Assembly (NCBI RefSeq): GCF_018732085.1
Contig: NZ_CP076103.1
Location: forward strand, 2,542,001 to 2,606,000
Reading direction: 5' to 3'
From: Lysobacter capsici
Lineage (GTDB): Bacteria; Pseudomonadota; Gammaproteobacteria; Xanthomonadales; Xanthomonadaceae
DNA: 64,000 nucleotides
Below, in pieces: positions 41,909 through 49,731 of the stretch. Below the pieces are notes generated by a model. The model was not told where the DNA came from, searched no databases, and was given only the letters and a program-made list of their open reading frames with translations. The position numbers and the translations under genes were made by a program. Position 1 is the first letter of the stretch; each line of letters opens with the position of its first letter.

Positions 41909-44284
41909 TCAGTTGCGCAGCGGCTTGCCGGTCTTGAGCATGTGCGCGATGCGCTCCTGGGTCTTGGGCATCTGCGCCAAGGCTACGAAGTGCTCGCGCT
42001 CGAGCTTGAGCAGCCATTCTTCGTCGACCAGCGCGTTGCGATCGACTTCGCCGCCGCAGATCACGGTGGCGATGCGGGTCGCGATCTCATAGTCGTGCGG
42101 GGAGATGAAGCGGCCTTCGAGCATGTTGACCAGCATCATCTTGAACGTCGCGATGCCGACATCGCCGGCGACCTGGATGCGGCGCGCCGGCAGCGGCGGG
42201 CGGTAGCCGCTTTCGGCCAACGCGCGCGCCTGGGCCTTGGCCACGTGCAGCAGTTCGAAGGCGTTGAACACGACCCGGTCGCCGTCGCGGGCGAGCTTGA
42301 GTTCGCGCGCTTCGAACGCCGAGGTCGAGACCTTGCCCATCGCCACGCTCTCGAACGCGGTCTTGAGTTCGGCGAACACGTCGCCGCCCGGACCGGCGGC
42401 TTCGGAGGCGCGCACCGCGAATTCCTTCAGTCCGCCGCCGGCCGGCAGCAGGCCGACGCCGGCCTCGACCAGACCGATGTAGCTTTCCAGCGCGAACACC
42501 GTGCGCGCCGAATGCATCTGGAATTCGCAACCGCCGCCCAGCGCGAGACCGCGCACCGCCGAAACCACGGGCACCAGCGAGTACTTGATGCGCTGGCTGG
42601 TGGCCTGGAAGTTGGCGACCATCGCGTCGAAGCCCTTGAGATCGCCGGCCTGCAGCAGGCCCAGCGCGCCGGACAGATCCGCGCCGGCCGAGAACGGTTC
42701 CTTCGGCTGCCAGATCACCACGCCCTTGAACTTCTTCTCGGCGATGGCGATGGCTTCCTGGATGCCGTTGAGCACATGGTCGTTGACCGTGTGCATCTTG
42801 GTCTTGAAGCTGATCACCGCGATGTCGTCGCCGTCGTCGGCCCACAGGCGGATGCCGTCGTTCTCGAACACGGTCTGGCCCTGCGAGAACTTCTCGCCGA
42901 TCAGCGCGTCGGGGAAGCGCTGGCGCGCATACACCGGGTTGGACGAACGCGGCACCTGGGCGTTGCGGCCCGGGCTGTAGCTGCCGTCCTTGTTGTGCAC
43001 GCTGTCGCGGCCGTCGAACACCCAGTTCGGCAGCGGCGCGTTGGCCATGGCCTTGCCGGCGACGATGTCTTCGGCGATCCAGTCGGCGACCTGCTTCCAG
43101 CCCGCGGCCTGCCAGGTTTCGAACGGGCCGAGCGACCAGCCGTAGCCCCAGCGCATCGCGAAATCGACGTCGCGCGCGGTGTCGGCGATCGATTCCAGGT
43201 GGAAGGCGCTGTAGTGGAAGCTGTCGCGGAACACCGCCCACAGAAACTGCGCCTGCGGGTTGGTGCTGGCGCGCAGCGCGGCGAACTTCTTGGCCGGGTC
43301 TTTTTCTTTCAGCAGCGCGGCGATGTCGGCATCGAGTTCGCCGGCCGAGACGCGATAATCCTGCGCCTTCAGGTCGAGCACCAGGATGTCCTTGCCCTTC
43401 TTGGTGTAGAAGCCGGCGCCGGCCTTCTGGCCCAGCGCGCCTTTCTCGACCAGCGCGGTGAGCCACTTGGGCGACTTGAAGTACTGATGCCACGGGTCGT
43501 CGGGCAGGGTATCGCCCATGGTCTTGATGACGTGGGCCATCGTGTCCAGGCCGACCACGTCGGCGGTGCGGTAGGTCGCCGACTTCGGACGGCCGATCGC
43601 CGGACCGGTCAGCGCATCGACGGTGTCGAAGCCCAGGCCGAACTGTTCGGTGTGGTGCATCGCGGCCAGCATCGAGAACACGCCGACGCGGTTGCCGATG
43701 AAGTTCGGGGTGTCCTTGGCGATCACCACGCCCTTGCCCAGGGTGGTGGTCAGGAAGGTTTCCAGGCCTTCGAGCACCGCCGCGTCGGTGGTCTTGGCCG
43801 GGATCAGCTCGGCCAGGTGCATGTAGCGCGGCGGGTTGAAGAAATGCACGCCCAGGAAGCGATGGCGCAGTTTTTCCGGCAGCACTTCGGCGAGCTTGTT
43901 GATGCCCAGGCCCGAGGTGTTGGAGGCCAGCACGGCGTGGTCGGGCACGTGGTCGGCGATCTTCTTGTACAGGTCCTGCTTCCAGTCCATGCGTTCGGCG
44001 ATCGCTTCGATCACCAGGTCGCAGTCGCGCAGCAGTTCCAGGCCGGTGTCGTAGTTGGCCGCGGTCAGGCGCTCGGCCAGGGCCTTGCTGGCCAGCGGCG
44101 CCGGGCTGAGCTTGGCCAGGTTGGCGATGGCCTTGTCGACGATGCCGTTGGGCGCGCCTTCCTTGGCGGCCAGGTCGAACAGGACCGTGTCGACGCCGGC
44201 ATTGGTGAGGTGCGCGGCGATCTGGGCGCCCATGACGCCGGCCCCGAGGACCGCGGCGCGACGGACTAGCAATTGGTTGGACAT
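41909..44284 (-). CDS. FadN-type 3-hydroxyacyl-CoA dehydrogenase/enoyl-CoA hydratase
   Basis: Bifunctional beta-oxidation enzyme of 791 residues with the dehydrogenase first, the reverse of E. coli FadB and like Bacillus FadN. The NAD-binding motif AAVLGAGVMGAQIAAHLTNAG (core GAGVMGAQIAAH) is at residues 13-24. HFFNPPRYMHLAEL (about 147) is the dehydrogenase active-site region. The hydratase half starts near residue 500, with the oxyanion GGGCEFQMH and the catalytic Glu in GLVEAGVGLLPAGGG (about 625). With the thiolase downstream it completes a fatty-acid degradation unit, 145 bp after the PsrA-like gene. Confidence 0.92.
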   Translation of the reverse strand: MSNQLLVRRAAVLGAGVMGAQIAAHLTNAGVDTVLFDLAAKEGAPNGIVDKAIANLAKLSPAPLASKALAERLTAANYDTGLELLRDCDLVIEAIAERMDWKQDLYKKIADHVPDHAVLASNTSGLGINKLAEVLPEKLRHRFLGVHFFNPPRYMHLAELIPAKTTDAAVLEGLETFLTTTLGKGVVIAKDTPNFIGNRVGVFSMLAAMHHTEQFGLGFDTVDALTGPAIGRPKSATYRTADVVGLDTMAHVIKTMGDTLPDDPWHQYFKSPKWLTALVEKGALGQKAGAGFYTKKGKDILVLDLKAQDYRVSAGELDADIAALLKEKDPAKKFAALRASTNPQAQFLWAVFRDSFHYSAFHLESIADTARDVDFAMRWGYGWSLGPFETWQAAGWKQVADWIAEDIVAGKAMANAPLPNWVFDGRDSVHNKDGSYSPGRNAQVPRSSNPVYARQRFPDALIGEKFSQGQTVFENDGIRLWADDGDDIAVISFKTKMHTVNDHVLNGIQEAIAIAEKKFKGVVIWQPKEPFSAGADLSGALGLLQAGDLKGFDAMVANFQATSQRIKYSLVPVVSAVRGLALGGGCEFQMHSARTVFALESYIGLVEAGVGLLPAGGGLKEFAVRASEAAGPGGDVFAELKTAFESVAMGKVSTSAFEARELKLARDGDRVVFNAFELLHVAKAQARALAESGYRPPLPARRIQVAGDVGIATFKMMLVNMLEGRFISPHDYEIATRIATVICGGEVDRNALVDEEWLLKLEREHFVALAQMPKTQERIAHMLKTGKPLRN

Positions 44285-44393
44285 CGTCTACAACTCCTTG
44301 AAGGAATTCGAGAATCTTGGGACGTGGCGAGGGGAGGGGCGTGCTCGGTGAGAGCGGGCGGGTGTACCGGACCGGGGCACTGGGCACTCCGGC

Positions 44394-44421
44394 GGCGCCG
44401 GTCCCCGCCGGGACCGGCGCC
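44394..44421. terminator. 12-bp perfect GC hairpin after the PsrA-like gene
   Basis: GGCGCCGGTCCC and GGGACCGGCGCC around a 4-nt loop, 8 bp beyond the regulator stop. It has no T tract, so it may only weaken read-through into the fadN-like gene. Confidence 0.45.
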
Positions 44422-44429
44422 CGCGCCGC

Positions 44430-45050
44430 TCAGCTCTTGAAGCCGGCGGCGGCGAAACGGATCAGTTCGCGGGCGGCGCGTTCACGATGCGCCGCCTCGG
44501 TGACACCGGCGGGACGCTTGATCAGGCCGAAGTCGGCCATGGCGTAGGTCAGCGAACCGGCCAGGAAATCCAGGCGCCAGTACAGTTCTTCCTTGCTCAG
44601 GCCCGGCACCGCCACGGCGATCGCCTTGGCGAACTCGCGCAGCACGTGGCCGTAGTGGTCGGACAGGAACTTGCGCAGACTGTCGTTCTTTTCGGCGTAG
44701 GCGCGGGCGATGACCCGCACGAAGGCGCCGCCGCCGTTGCGGTCCTGGGCCAGGGCCAGGGCGGGCTGGACGAACGCGGCCAGGATCGGCTCGAGCTCGC
44801 CCGGATGCGCCTGCACCGCGGCCTTGAGCGCGCTCATGCGCTGCTCGGTCATCTCGTCCATGCGCCGGCGGAAGACCTCGTTGACCAGGTTTTCCTTGCT
44901 GCCGAAGTGATAGTTGACCGCGGCGATGTTGACGTCGGCGCGGCTGGTGACCTGGCGCAGCGAGGTGCCGGTGAAGCCGAACTGGGCGAACAGTTCCTCG
45001 GCGGCGCCGAGGATGCGGTCCTTGGTCGAGAAATGAGCGGTAGTGGACAT
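44430..45050 (-). CDS. PsrA-like TetR-family fatty-acid regulator
   Basis: A 206-residue repressor. The TetR helix-turn-helix is at about residues 10-58 (ILGAAEELFAQFGFTGTSL, then SRADVNIAAVNYHFGSKENL), with the NIAAVNYHFGSK recognition helix typical of the PsrA/DUF1956-type group. PsrA in Pseudomonas senses long-chain acyl-CoA and represses fad genes and itself. Here the fadN-like and thiolase genes lie directly downstream, and a palindrome matching the PsrA consensus lies 77 bp upstream (45127-45142). I am fairly sure of the role, less of strict orthology. Confidence 0.82.
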   Translation of the reverse strand: MSTTAHFSTKDRILGAAEELFAQFGFTGTSLRQVTSRADVNIAAVNYHFGSKENLVNEVFRRRMDEMTEQRMSALKAAVQAHPGELEPILAAFVQPALALAQDRNGGGAFVRVIARAYAEKNDSLRKFLSDHYGHVLREFAKAIAVAVPGLSKEELYWRLDFLAGSLTYAMADFGLIKRPAGVTEAAHRERAARELIRFAAAGFKS

Positions 45051-45126
45051 GCGGTCGGGCGGACTCCGGGAGCAGGGGATGGCCTTGGGACCGGCCGGGG
45101 CGCCGGTCTTGAAGCGGCGGCATGAA

Positions 45127-45142
45127 TCAAACGCTTGTTTGA
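45127..45142. promoter_or_regulatory. PsrA-type operator
   Basis: TCAAAC-GCTT-GTTTGA is a perfect 6-bp inverted repeat with a 4-nt centre, agreeing with the published C/GAAAC-N2-4-GTTTG/C form of Pseudomonas PsrA sites. It is placed where it would block the promoter of the TetR gene at 45050. Confidence 0.75.
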
Positions 45143-45180
45143 TGCTAGTCCGCAGGGTGCGGGTGCGTCAATCGGTGGGG

Positions 45181-45372
45181 GCGGGAATCGGGAATGGGGA
45201 ATGGAGAATCGGAAAAGCGCAGGCGTGGCGATCGGCCCCATTCGCTGCCTTCCGCGTTCCTAATCTCGAATCCGGTTTTCGCGAAATTGCGCTAACCGGC
45301 AAAGTCCCGAAGGCGCCAAAATCTCCCCGACGAGGCCTTCCGATTCCCGATTCCCCATTCCCGACTCCCGCC
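45181..45372. repeat. Inverted pair of GGGAATC heptamer arrays (copy 2)
   Basis: Forward array GCGGGAATCGGGAATGGGGA at 45181-45212 and reverse array (CCGATTCCCGATTCCCCATT) at about 45338-45372, 125 bp apart in the psrA-ndk divergent spacer (45051-45482). No gene lies between them. Confidence 0.72.
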
Positions 45373-45406
45373 CTTTACATGTAGAATTACGGGAGCCATA
45401 TCGGCT

Positions 45407-45436
45407 AAACCCGCGTTTCGTCGCGGGTTTTCTGTT
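45407..45436 (+). terminator. Terminator-like hairpin in the ndk leader
   Basis: AAACCCGCG/CGCGGGTTT stem followed by TTCTGTTA, 46 nt before the ndk ATG. A TAGAAT -10-like hexamer lies at 45382-45387, so a transcript from it would meet this hairpin after about 15 nt. It could be an attenuator, the end of a very short RNA, or the 3' boundary of the repeat region. Confidence 0.45.
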
Positions 45437-45482
45437 ATTCTCAGGGCCGACCGTAAGCGGCCCGCCTACCCGGAGACTTTCC

Positions 45483-45908
45483 ATGGCGCTGGAGCGCACC
45501 CTGTCCATCATCAAGCCCGACGCTGTCGCCAAGAACGTCATCGGCGAGATCTATTCGCGTTTCGAAAAGGCCGGCCTGAAGGTCGTCGCTTCCAAGATGA
45601 AGCAGCTGTCGAAGCAGGAAGCCGAAGGTTTCTACGCCGTTCACCGCGAGCGCCCGTTCTTCGCCGCGCTGGTCGAATTCATGATCAGCGGTCCGGTGGT
45701 GATCCAGGCGCTGCAGGGCGAGAACGCCGTGCTCAAGCACCGCGACCTGATGGGCGCCACCAATCCGAAGGACGCCGCGCCGGGCACCATCCGCGCCGAC
45801 TTCGCCGACAGCATCGACGCCAACGCCGTGCACGGTTCGGACAGCCTGGAGAACGCCGCGATCGAGATCGCGTACTTCTTCCCGGCCACCGACGTGTACG
45901 CGCGCTAA
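45483..45908 (+). CDS. ndk: Nucleoside diphosphate kinase
   Basis: Transfers the gamma phosphate of ATP to nucleoside diphosphates through a phospho-histidine. The 141-residue protein has the family start ERTLSIIKPDAVAKN (about residues 4-18), the GATNPKDAAPGTIRADF motif (about 92-108) and the active His in NAVHGSDS (about 118). Length is the bacterial norm (141-143). The ATG follows CGGAGA at good spacing. 24 bp before rlmN, the usual xanthomonad order. Confidence 0.97.
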   Translation: MALERTLSIIKPDAVAKNVIGEIYSRFEKAGLKVVASKMKQLSKQEAEGFYAVHRERPFFAALVEFMISGPVVIQALQGENAVLKHRDLMGATNPKDAAPGTIRADFADSIDANAVHGSDSLENAAIEIAYFFPATDVYAR

Positions 45909-45932
45909 GCCGCAAGCACATCGAGTAACGCA

Positions 45933-47282
45933 GTGAACGATATCCGCGACAACGCCAACGACCTTCCGCTGCCCGGCGACACGCCCACGACGGAGGCCGG
46001 TACGCGCGCGGCGATCGCGATCACCCAAGTCGACAGTTTCAGCGTCGACGGCGCGAGTGCTCAAGGCACGAACGTTGAAAGCGCGAAGGCGCCGGCTTCG
46101 GCCGGCGTCTTCGTGCCCGACAACGGCAAGACCAATCTGTTCGATCTCGACCGCACCCAGCTCGAGGACTTCTTCGAGCAGACCCTGGGCGAGAAGCGCT
46201 ACCGCGCGCACCAGGTGATGAAGTGGATCCATCACCGCTACGTCACCGATTTCCACGACATGACCGACCTGGGCAAGGTGCTGCGCGCCAAGCTCGAAGA
46301 GCACGCGCAAGTGCGCGCGCCGATGGTCATCTTCGACAAACCCTCCACCGACGGCACCCACAAGTGGCTGCTCGGCATGGACGCCAAGAACGCGATCGAG
46401 GCGGTGTTCATTCCCGACAAGGGCCGCGGCACCTTGTGTGTGTCCTCGCAGGTGGGTTGCGCGCTGAACTGCCAGTTCTGTTCGACCGCGACCCAGGGCT
46501 TCAACCGCAACCTGTCGACTGCCGAGATCATCGGCCAGGTCTGGGTCGCGGCGCGTCACCTCGGCAACGTCCCGCACCAGCAGCGCAAGCTCACCAACGT
46601 GGTGATGATGGGCATGGGCGAGCCGCTGATGAATTTCGACAACGTCGTGCGCGCCATGAGCATCATGCGCGACGACCTGGGCTACGGCCTGGCCAACAAG
46701 CGCGTGACCCTGTCGACCGCCGGCATGGTGCCGATGATCGACAAGCTCGGCGAAGTCAGCGACGTGTCGCTGGCGGTGTCGCTGCACGCGGCCAACGACG
46801 AGTTGCGCAGCCAGCTGGTGCCGCTCAACAAGAAATACCCGATCGAACAATTGATGGACGCGTGCGTGCGCTACGCACTGCGCAAGCGCGGCACCTCGGT
46901 GACGTTCGAATACACCCTGATGAAGGGCGTCAACGACCAGCCGACCCACGCGCGGCAACTGGTGCGGCTGCTGCGCCAGTTCGACAACGCGGTGCAGATG
47001 AAGGACGCGGCCAAGGTCAACCTGATTCCGTTCAACCCGTTCCCGGGCACGCGCTTCGAGCGACCCGACGAAGTCGCGATCCGCGCGTTCCAGAAACTGC
47101 TCAACGACGCCGGCATGATCGCGCCGGTGCGCCGCACCCGCGGCGACGACATCGACGCGGCCTGCGGGCAACTCAAGGGCCAGGTCATGGACCGCACCCG
47201 GCGCCAGGCCGAATTCCGCAAGCAACTGCAGGCCCAGGGCCTGAGCCAGCCCGACGGGAGCGTCGGCGATGCCGCGGCTTGA
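45933..47282 (+). CDS. rlmN: 23S rRNA/tRNA adenine C2-methyltransferase RlmN
   Basis: Radical-SAM enzyme that methylates A2503 of 23S rRNA and A37 of some tRNAs. The 449-residue protein has an accessory N-terminal domain (from about residue 68, LFDLDRTQLEDFFEQTLGEK region), the [4Fe-4S] motif in CALNCQFCSTA (about 174-184), MGMGEPLMNFDN, and a resolving-cysteine C terminus near RGDDIDAACGQL. The first 60 or so residues form a non-conserved, Ala/Asp/Thr-rich extension; the family is usually 370-400 residues. Start is GTG at 45933; no ATG gives a shorter conventional form. The last 14 bp overlap pilW. Confidence 0.93.
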   Translation: MNDIRDNANDLPLPGDTPTTEAGTRAAIAITQVDSFSVDGASAQGTNVESAKAPASAGVFVPDNGKTNLFDLDRTQLEDFFEQTLGEKRYRAHQVMKWIHHRYVTDFHDMTDLGKVLRAKLEEHAQVRAPMVIFDKPSTDGTHKWLLGMDAKNAIEAVFIPDKGRGTLCVSSQVGCALNCQFCSTATQGFNRNLSTAEIIGQVWVAARHLGNVPHQQRKLTNVVMMGMGEPLMNFDNVVRAMSIMRDDLGYGLANKRVTLSTAGMVPMIDKLGEVSDVSLAVSLHAANDELRSQLVPLNKKYPIEQLMDACVRYALRKRGTSVTFEYTLMKGVNDQPTHARQLVRLLRQFDNAVQMKDAAKVNLIPFNPFPGTRFERPDEVAIRAFQKLLNDAGMIAPVRRTRGDDIDAACGQLKGQVMDRTRRQAEFRKQLQAQGLSQPDGSVGDAAA

Positions 47283-48144
47283 TTCCGTGCTGTCCGGTCT
47301 GACCCTCCGCAACGCTCCGGCCCGCGGACGCGTCCTGCGCCTGCTGGGCCTGCTGACGCTGATCGTGTTCGCCACCGTCGCCTGCAACCGGCTGAGCTTC
47401 ATCCGGCCGAAGATGGACCGCAAGGGCTTCAAGCAGACCGCGGTGGAGTACGACGTCGGCGACCGGCGCAAGGGGCCCGACGGCGCGGCCGCCGCCCAGG
47501 GCCGGGTCCAGTCGGCGCAGCGTTACCTGGAATCGGGCGACCGCGACAAGGCCCGCTCCGAGCTCAAGCAGGCGCTGCAGATCGATTCCAAGTCGGCCGA
47601 GGCCTACAGCCTGATGGCGGTGATGGCCGAGATGGACGGCAAGACCAGCGAGGCCGGCGGCTATTACCGCAAGGCCGCCGAGTACGCGCCCGATCGCGGC
47701 GCGGCGCTCAACAACTACGGCGTGTGGCTGTGCGACAACAACCGCGCCGCCGAGGCGATGGGCTATTTCGACCGCACCCTGGCCGATCCGCGCTACGGCA
47801 GCCCGGCGGTGGCGCTGGCCAACAGCGGCGCCTGCGCCGACAAGCTGGGCCAGAACGACCGCGCCGACAGCGACCTGCGCCTGGCGCTGTCGCTCGATCC
47901 CAAATCCACACTCGCGCTGAGCGCGATGGCCAAGCGTCAGTTGCGCCTGGGCAATGCCTTCGAGGCGAGGGCGTTTTCTGAACGGCGACTGGCCATTGAG
48001 CCTATTTCAGCTGAAGCGCTGATGACTGCGTCACAAATCGAACAAAAACTCGGCGACACGGCTGCCGCCGCGAGATACGTTCAGCGAATGAGGGCGGAGT
48101 TCCCTGACACGCAGGGCTCCGGAATAGGGGATGGCGGTAAGTGA
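47269..48144 (+). CDS. pilW: Type IV pilus biogenesis lipoprotein PilW/PilF
   Basis: Outer-membrane lipoprotein (pilotin) that helps the PilQ secretin assemble. The 291-residue protein has a basic N terminus, a membrane segment ending in a lipobox-like VACN (Cys about residue 39), and TPR repeats from about residue 75 (ARSELKQALQIDSKSAEAY, then YYRKAAEYAPDRGAALNNYG; YFDRTLADPRYGSPAVALAN; the third unit ends DLRLALSLDPKS). Position between rlmN and rodZ is the typical gammaproteobacterial setting. The last 60 codons (from about 47960) are distinctly less GC-biased than the rest. Confidence 0.9.
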   Translation: MPRLDSVLSGLTLRNAPARGRVLRLLGLLTLIVFATVACNRLSFIRPKMDRKGFKQTAVEYDVGDRRKGPDGAAAAQGRVQSAQRYLESGDRDKARSELKQALQIDSKSAEAYSLMAVMAEMDGKTSEAGGYYRKAAEYAPDRGAALNNYGVWLCDNNRAAEAMGYFDRTLADPRYGSPAVALANSGACADKLGQNDRADSDLRLALSLDPKSTLALSAMAKRQLRLGNAFEARAFSERRLAIEPISAEALMTASQIEQKLGDTAAAARYVQRMRAEFPDTQGSGIGDGGK

Positions 48145-48965
48145 TGATGCAGTCGAACGAATTCGCGCCTGAAGGCAGCGGAAGCTGCGGCGCGCGTCTC
48201 AAGCAGGCCCGCGAAGCCGCGGGGCTGTCCGTGGAAGACGTGGCCGCGCGGCTGAAAATGCCGGCGCGCGTCGTGTATTCCCTGGAAAACGACGACATCG
48301 CCAGCATGGGCGCGCCGGTGTTCGTGCGCGGGCAGTTGCGCAGCTATGCGCGGCTGGTCGGCATCGATCTGGAAAGCCAGCTCAGCGGCACCTCGGTCGC
48401 CTCGACCGCGCCGTCGGAACTCATCAGCCACACCCACACCCCGCGCTATCGCCGCGTGTTCGAACAGACCACGCGCCGCGCCGTCTACATCGTCATGACC
48501 GCGGCCATCGCGGTGCCGATCTGGATCGCGACCCGCCATCCGGCCAGCAATTCCACCGTGCAGTCGCTGGACATGGCGGCGGTCGCGCCGGGCGCGGCCA
48601 ATAGCGCCTTGCCGGCCGCACGGCCGTCGTCGGCCACGCCGCCGCAGCGTACCCCGGTCACCGCCTCGATCATGCCGTCGTCGGCCGCCGCCGCCCCGGC
48701 CAAGACCCTGGTGCTGAAATTCAGCGGCGACAGCTGGGTGCAGATCGTCGGCGTCGACGGCAGCAAGCTCGAAGAAGGCATCCTCGGCGCAGGCCAGGAG
48801 CGCAGTTACGGCCCGGGCGAAGTCGCCAGCGTGCGTCTGGGCAACACCGCCGCGGTGGAAGTCAGCGCCGCCGGCCAACCGCTCGATCTGGCGCCGTTCA
48901 GCCGCGCGAACGTCGCGCGCTTTACGCTATCCTCTGACGGTTCCCTCGCGCCAGTCTCCGACTGA
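48144..48965 (+). CDS. rodZ: RodZ-like cytoskeletal helix-turn-helix membrane protein
   Basis: Links MreB to the cell-wall synthesis machine and helps keep rod shape. The 273-residue protein has a cytoplasmic Xre-type helix-turn-helix (about residues 16-78, LKQAREAAGLSVEDVAARLK, then RGQLRSYARLVGID), one membrane helix (about 115-132), a Ser/Ala/Pro-rich periplasmic linker (about 140-187) and the DUF4115 domain (about 188-270, FSGDSWVQIVGVDG). Start is ATG 48144, overlapping the pilW stop; GTG 48141 and ATG 48147 are alternatives. ispG, which commonly follows, is not here. Confidence 0.87.
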   Translation: MMQSNEFAPEGSGSCGARLKQAREAAGLSVEDVAARLKMPARVVYSLENDDIASMGAPVFVRGQLRSYARLVGIDLESQLSGTSVASTAPSELISHTHTPRYRRVFEQTTRRAVYIVMTAAIAVPIWIATRHPASNSTVQSLDMAAVAPGAANSALPAARPSSATPPQRTPVTASIMPSSAAAAPAKTLVLKFSGDSWVQIVGVDGSKLEEGILGAGQERSYGPGEVASVRLGNTAAVEVSAAGQPLDLAPFSRANVARFTLSSDGSLAPVSD

Positions 48966-49099
48966 CCCGCGCTGCGGGTCCGCGAACACCTTCATCGGCC
49001 CGACGCTGCATTGAGTGCGGCATCGGGCCGGTCCATTACGGCCCATCCTCGCGCGCTGCGCGGCGTTGGGGCGTTCAAGCAGCTTAGCGACGGCGCATC

Positions 49100-49729
49100 A
49101 TGGCGATAGACGACCTGCTCGACGAACACGAACAAAGCGAACGCGTACTGGCGTGGTTGCGCGCCAACGGCGCCGGCCTGATCGGCGGCATCGCCCTGGG
49201 CCTGGCCGCGATCGGCGGCTGGAAATGGTGGGGCAACCACCAGCTCGAAGAACACGGCAAGGCCGCCGCGCAGTTCCAGGCCGCCGCCGATGCGGTCGAA
49301 GCCAAGGACAAGACCGCCGCGGCCAAGGTCAAGGCGCTGCCGGCCGGAACCTACCAGACCCTGGCCCAGCTCGACCTGGCCAAGTCGCAGGTCGACAGCG
49401 ACCAGCGCGACGCCGCGATCGCGACCCTGCGCAGCATCAAGACCGAAGACGCCGCGATCGCCGAGATCGTCAACCAGCGTCTGGCGCGTCTGCTGATCGA
49501 CGCCAAGCAGCCGGCCGAAGCGGTCAAGCTGCTCGACAAATCGACCTCGCCGATGGCGATCGAAGTGCGCGGCGACGCGCAGTTCGCGCTCGGCAAGAGC
49601 GAGCTGGCCCGCAACGACTACAGCGCCGCGCTCGGCAAGCTCGACGAGGCTTCGCAGCGTCGCCGTCTGCTCGAACTCAAGCTCATTGAAGCCGGCGGCA
49701 CGCCGGCCAAGCCCGAGGCCAAATCTTGA
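49100..49729 (+). CDS. yfgM: YfgM-family periplasmic TPR/SecYEG-associated protein
   Basis: Inner-membrane protein that, in E. coli, associates with SecYEG and the chaperone network on the periplasmic side. The 209-residue protein has a short cytoplasmic N terminus (MAIDDLLDEHEQSERV), one membrane helix (about residues 24-42, GLIGGIALGLAAIGGWKWW) and TPR-like helices in the periplasm. Family length is about 205-210. It directly precedes bamB and der, an order conserved in gammaproteobacteria. The ATG at 49100 is the first of the conserved MAIDD start. Confidence 0.92.
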   Translation: MAIDDLLDEHEQSERVLAWLRANGAGLIGGIALGLAAIGGWKWWGNHQLEEHGKAAAQFQAAADAVEAKDKTAAAKVKALPAGTYQTLAQLDLAKSQVDSDQRDAAIATLRSIKTEDAAIAEIVNQRLARLLIDAKQPAEAVKLLDKSTSPMAIEVRGDAQFALGKSELARNDYSAALGKLDEASQRRRLLELKLIEAGGTPAKPEAKS

Positions 49730-49731
49730 AG

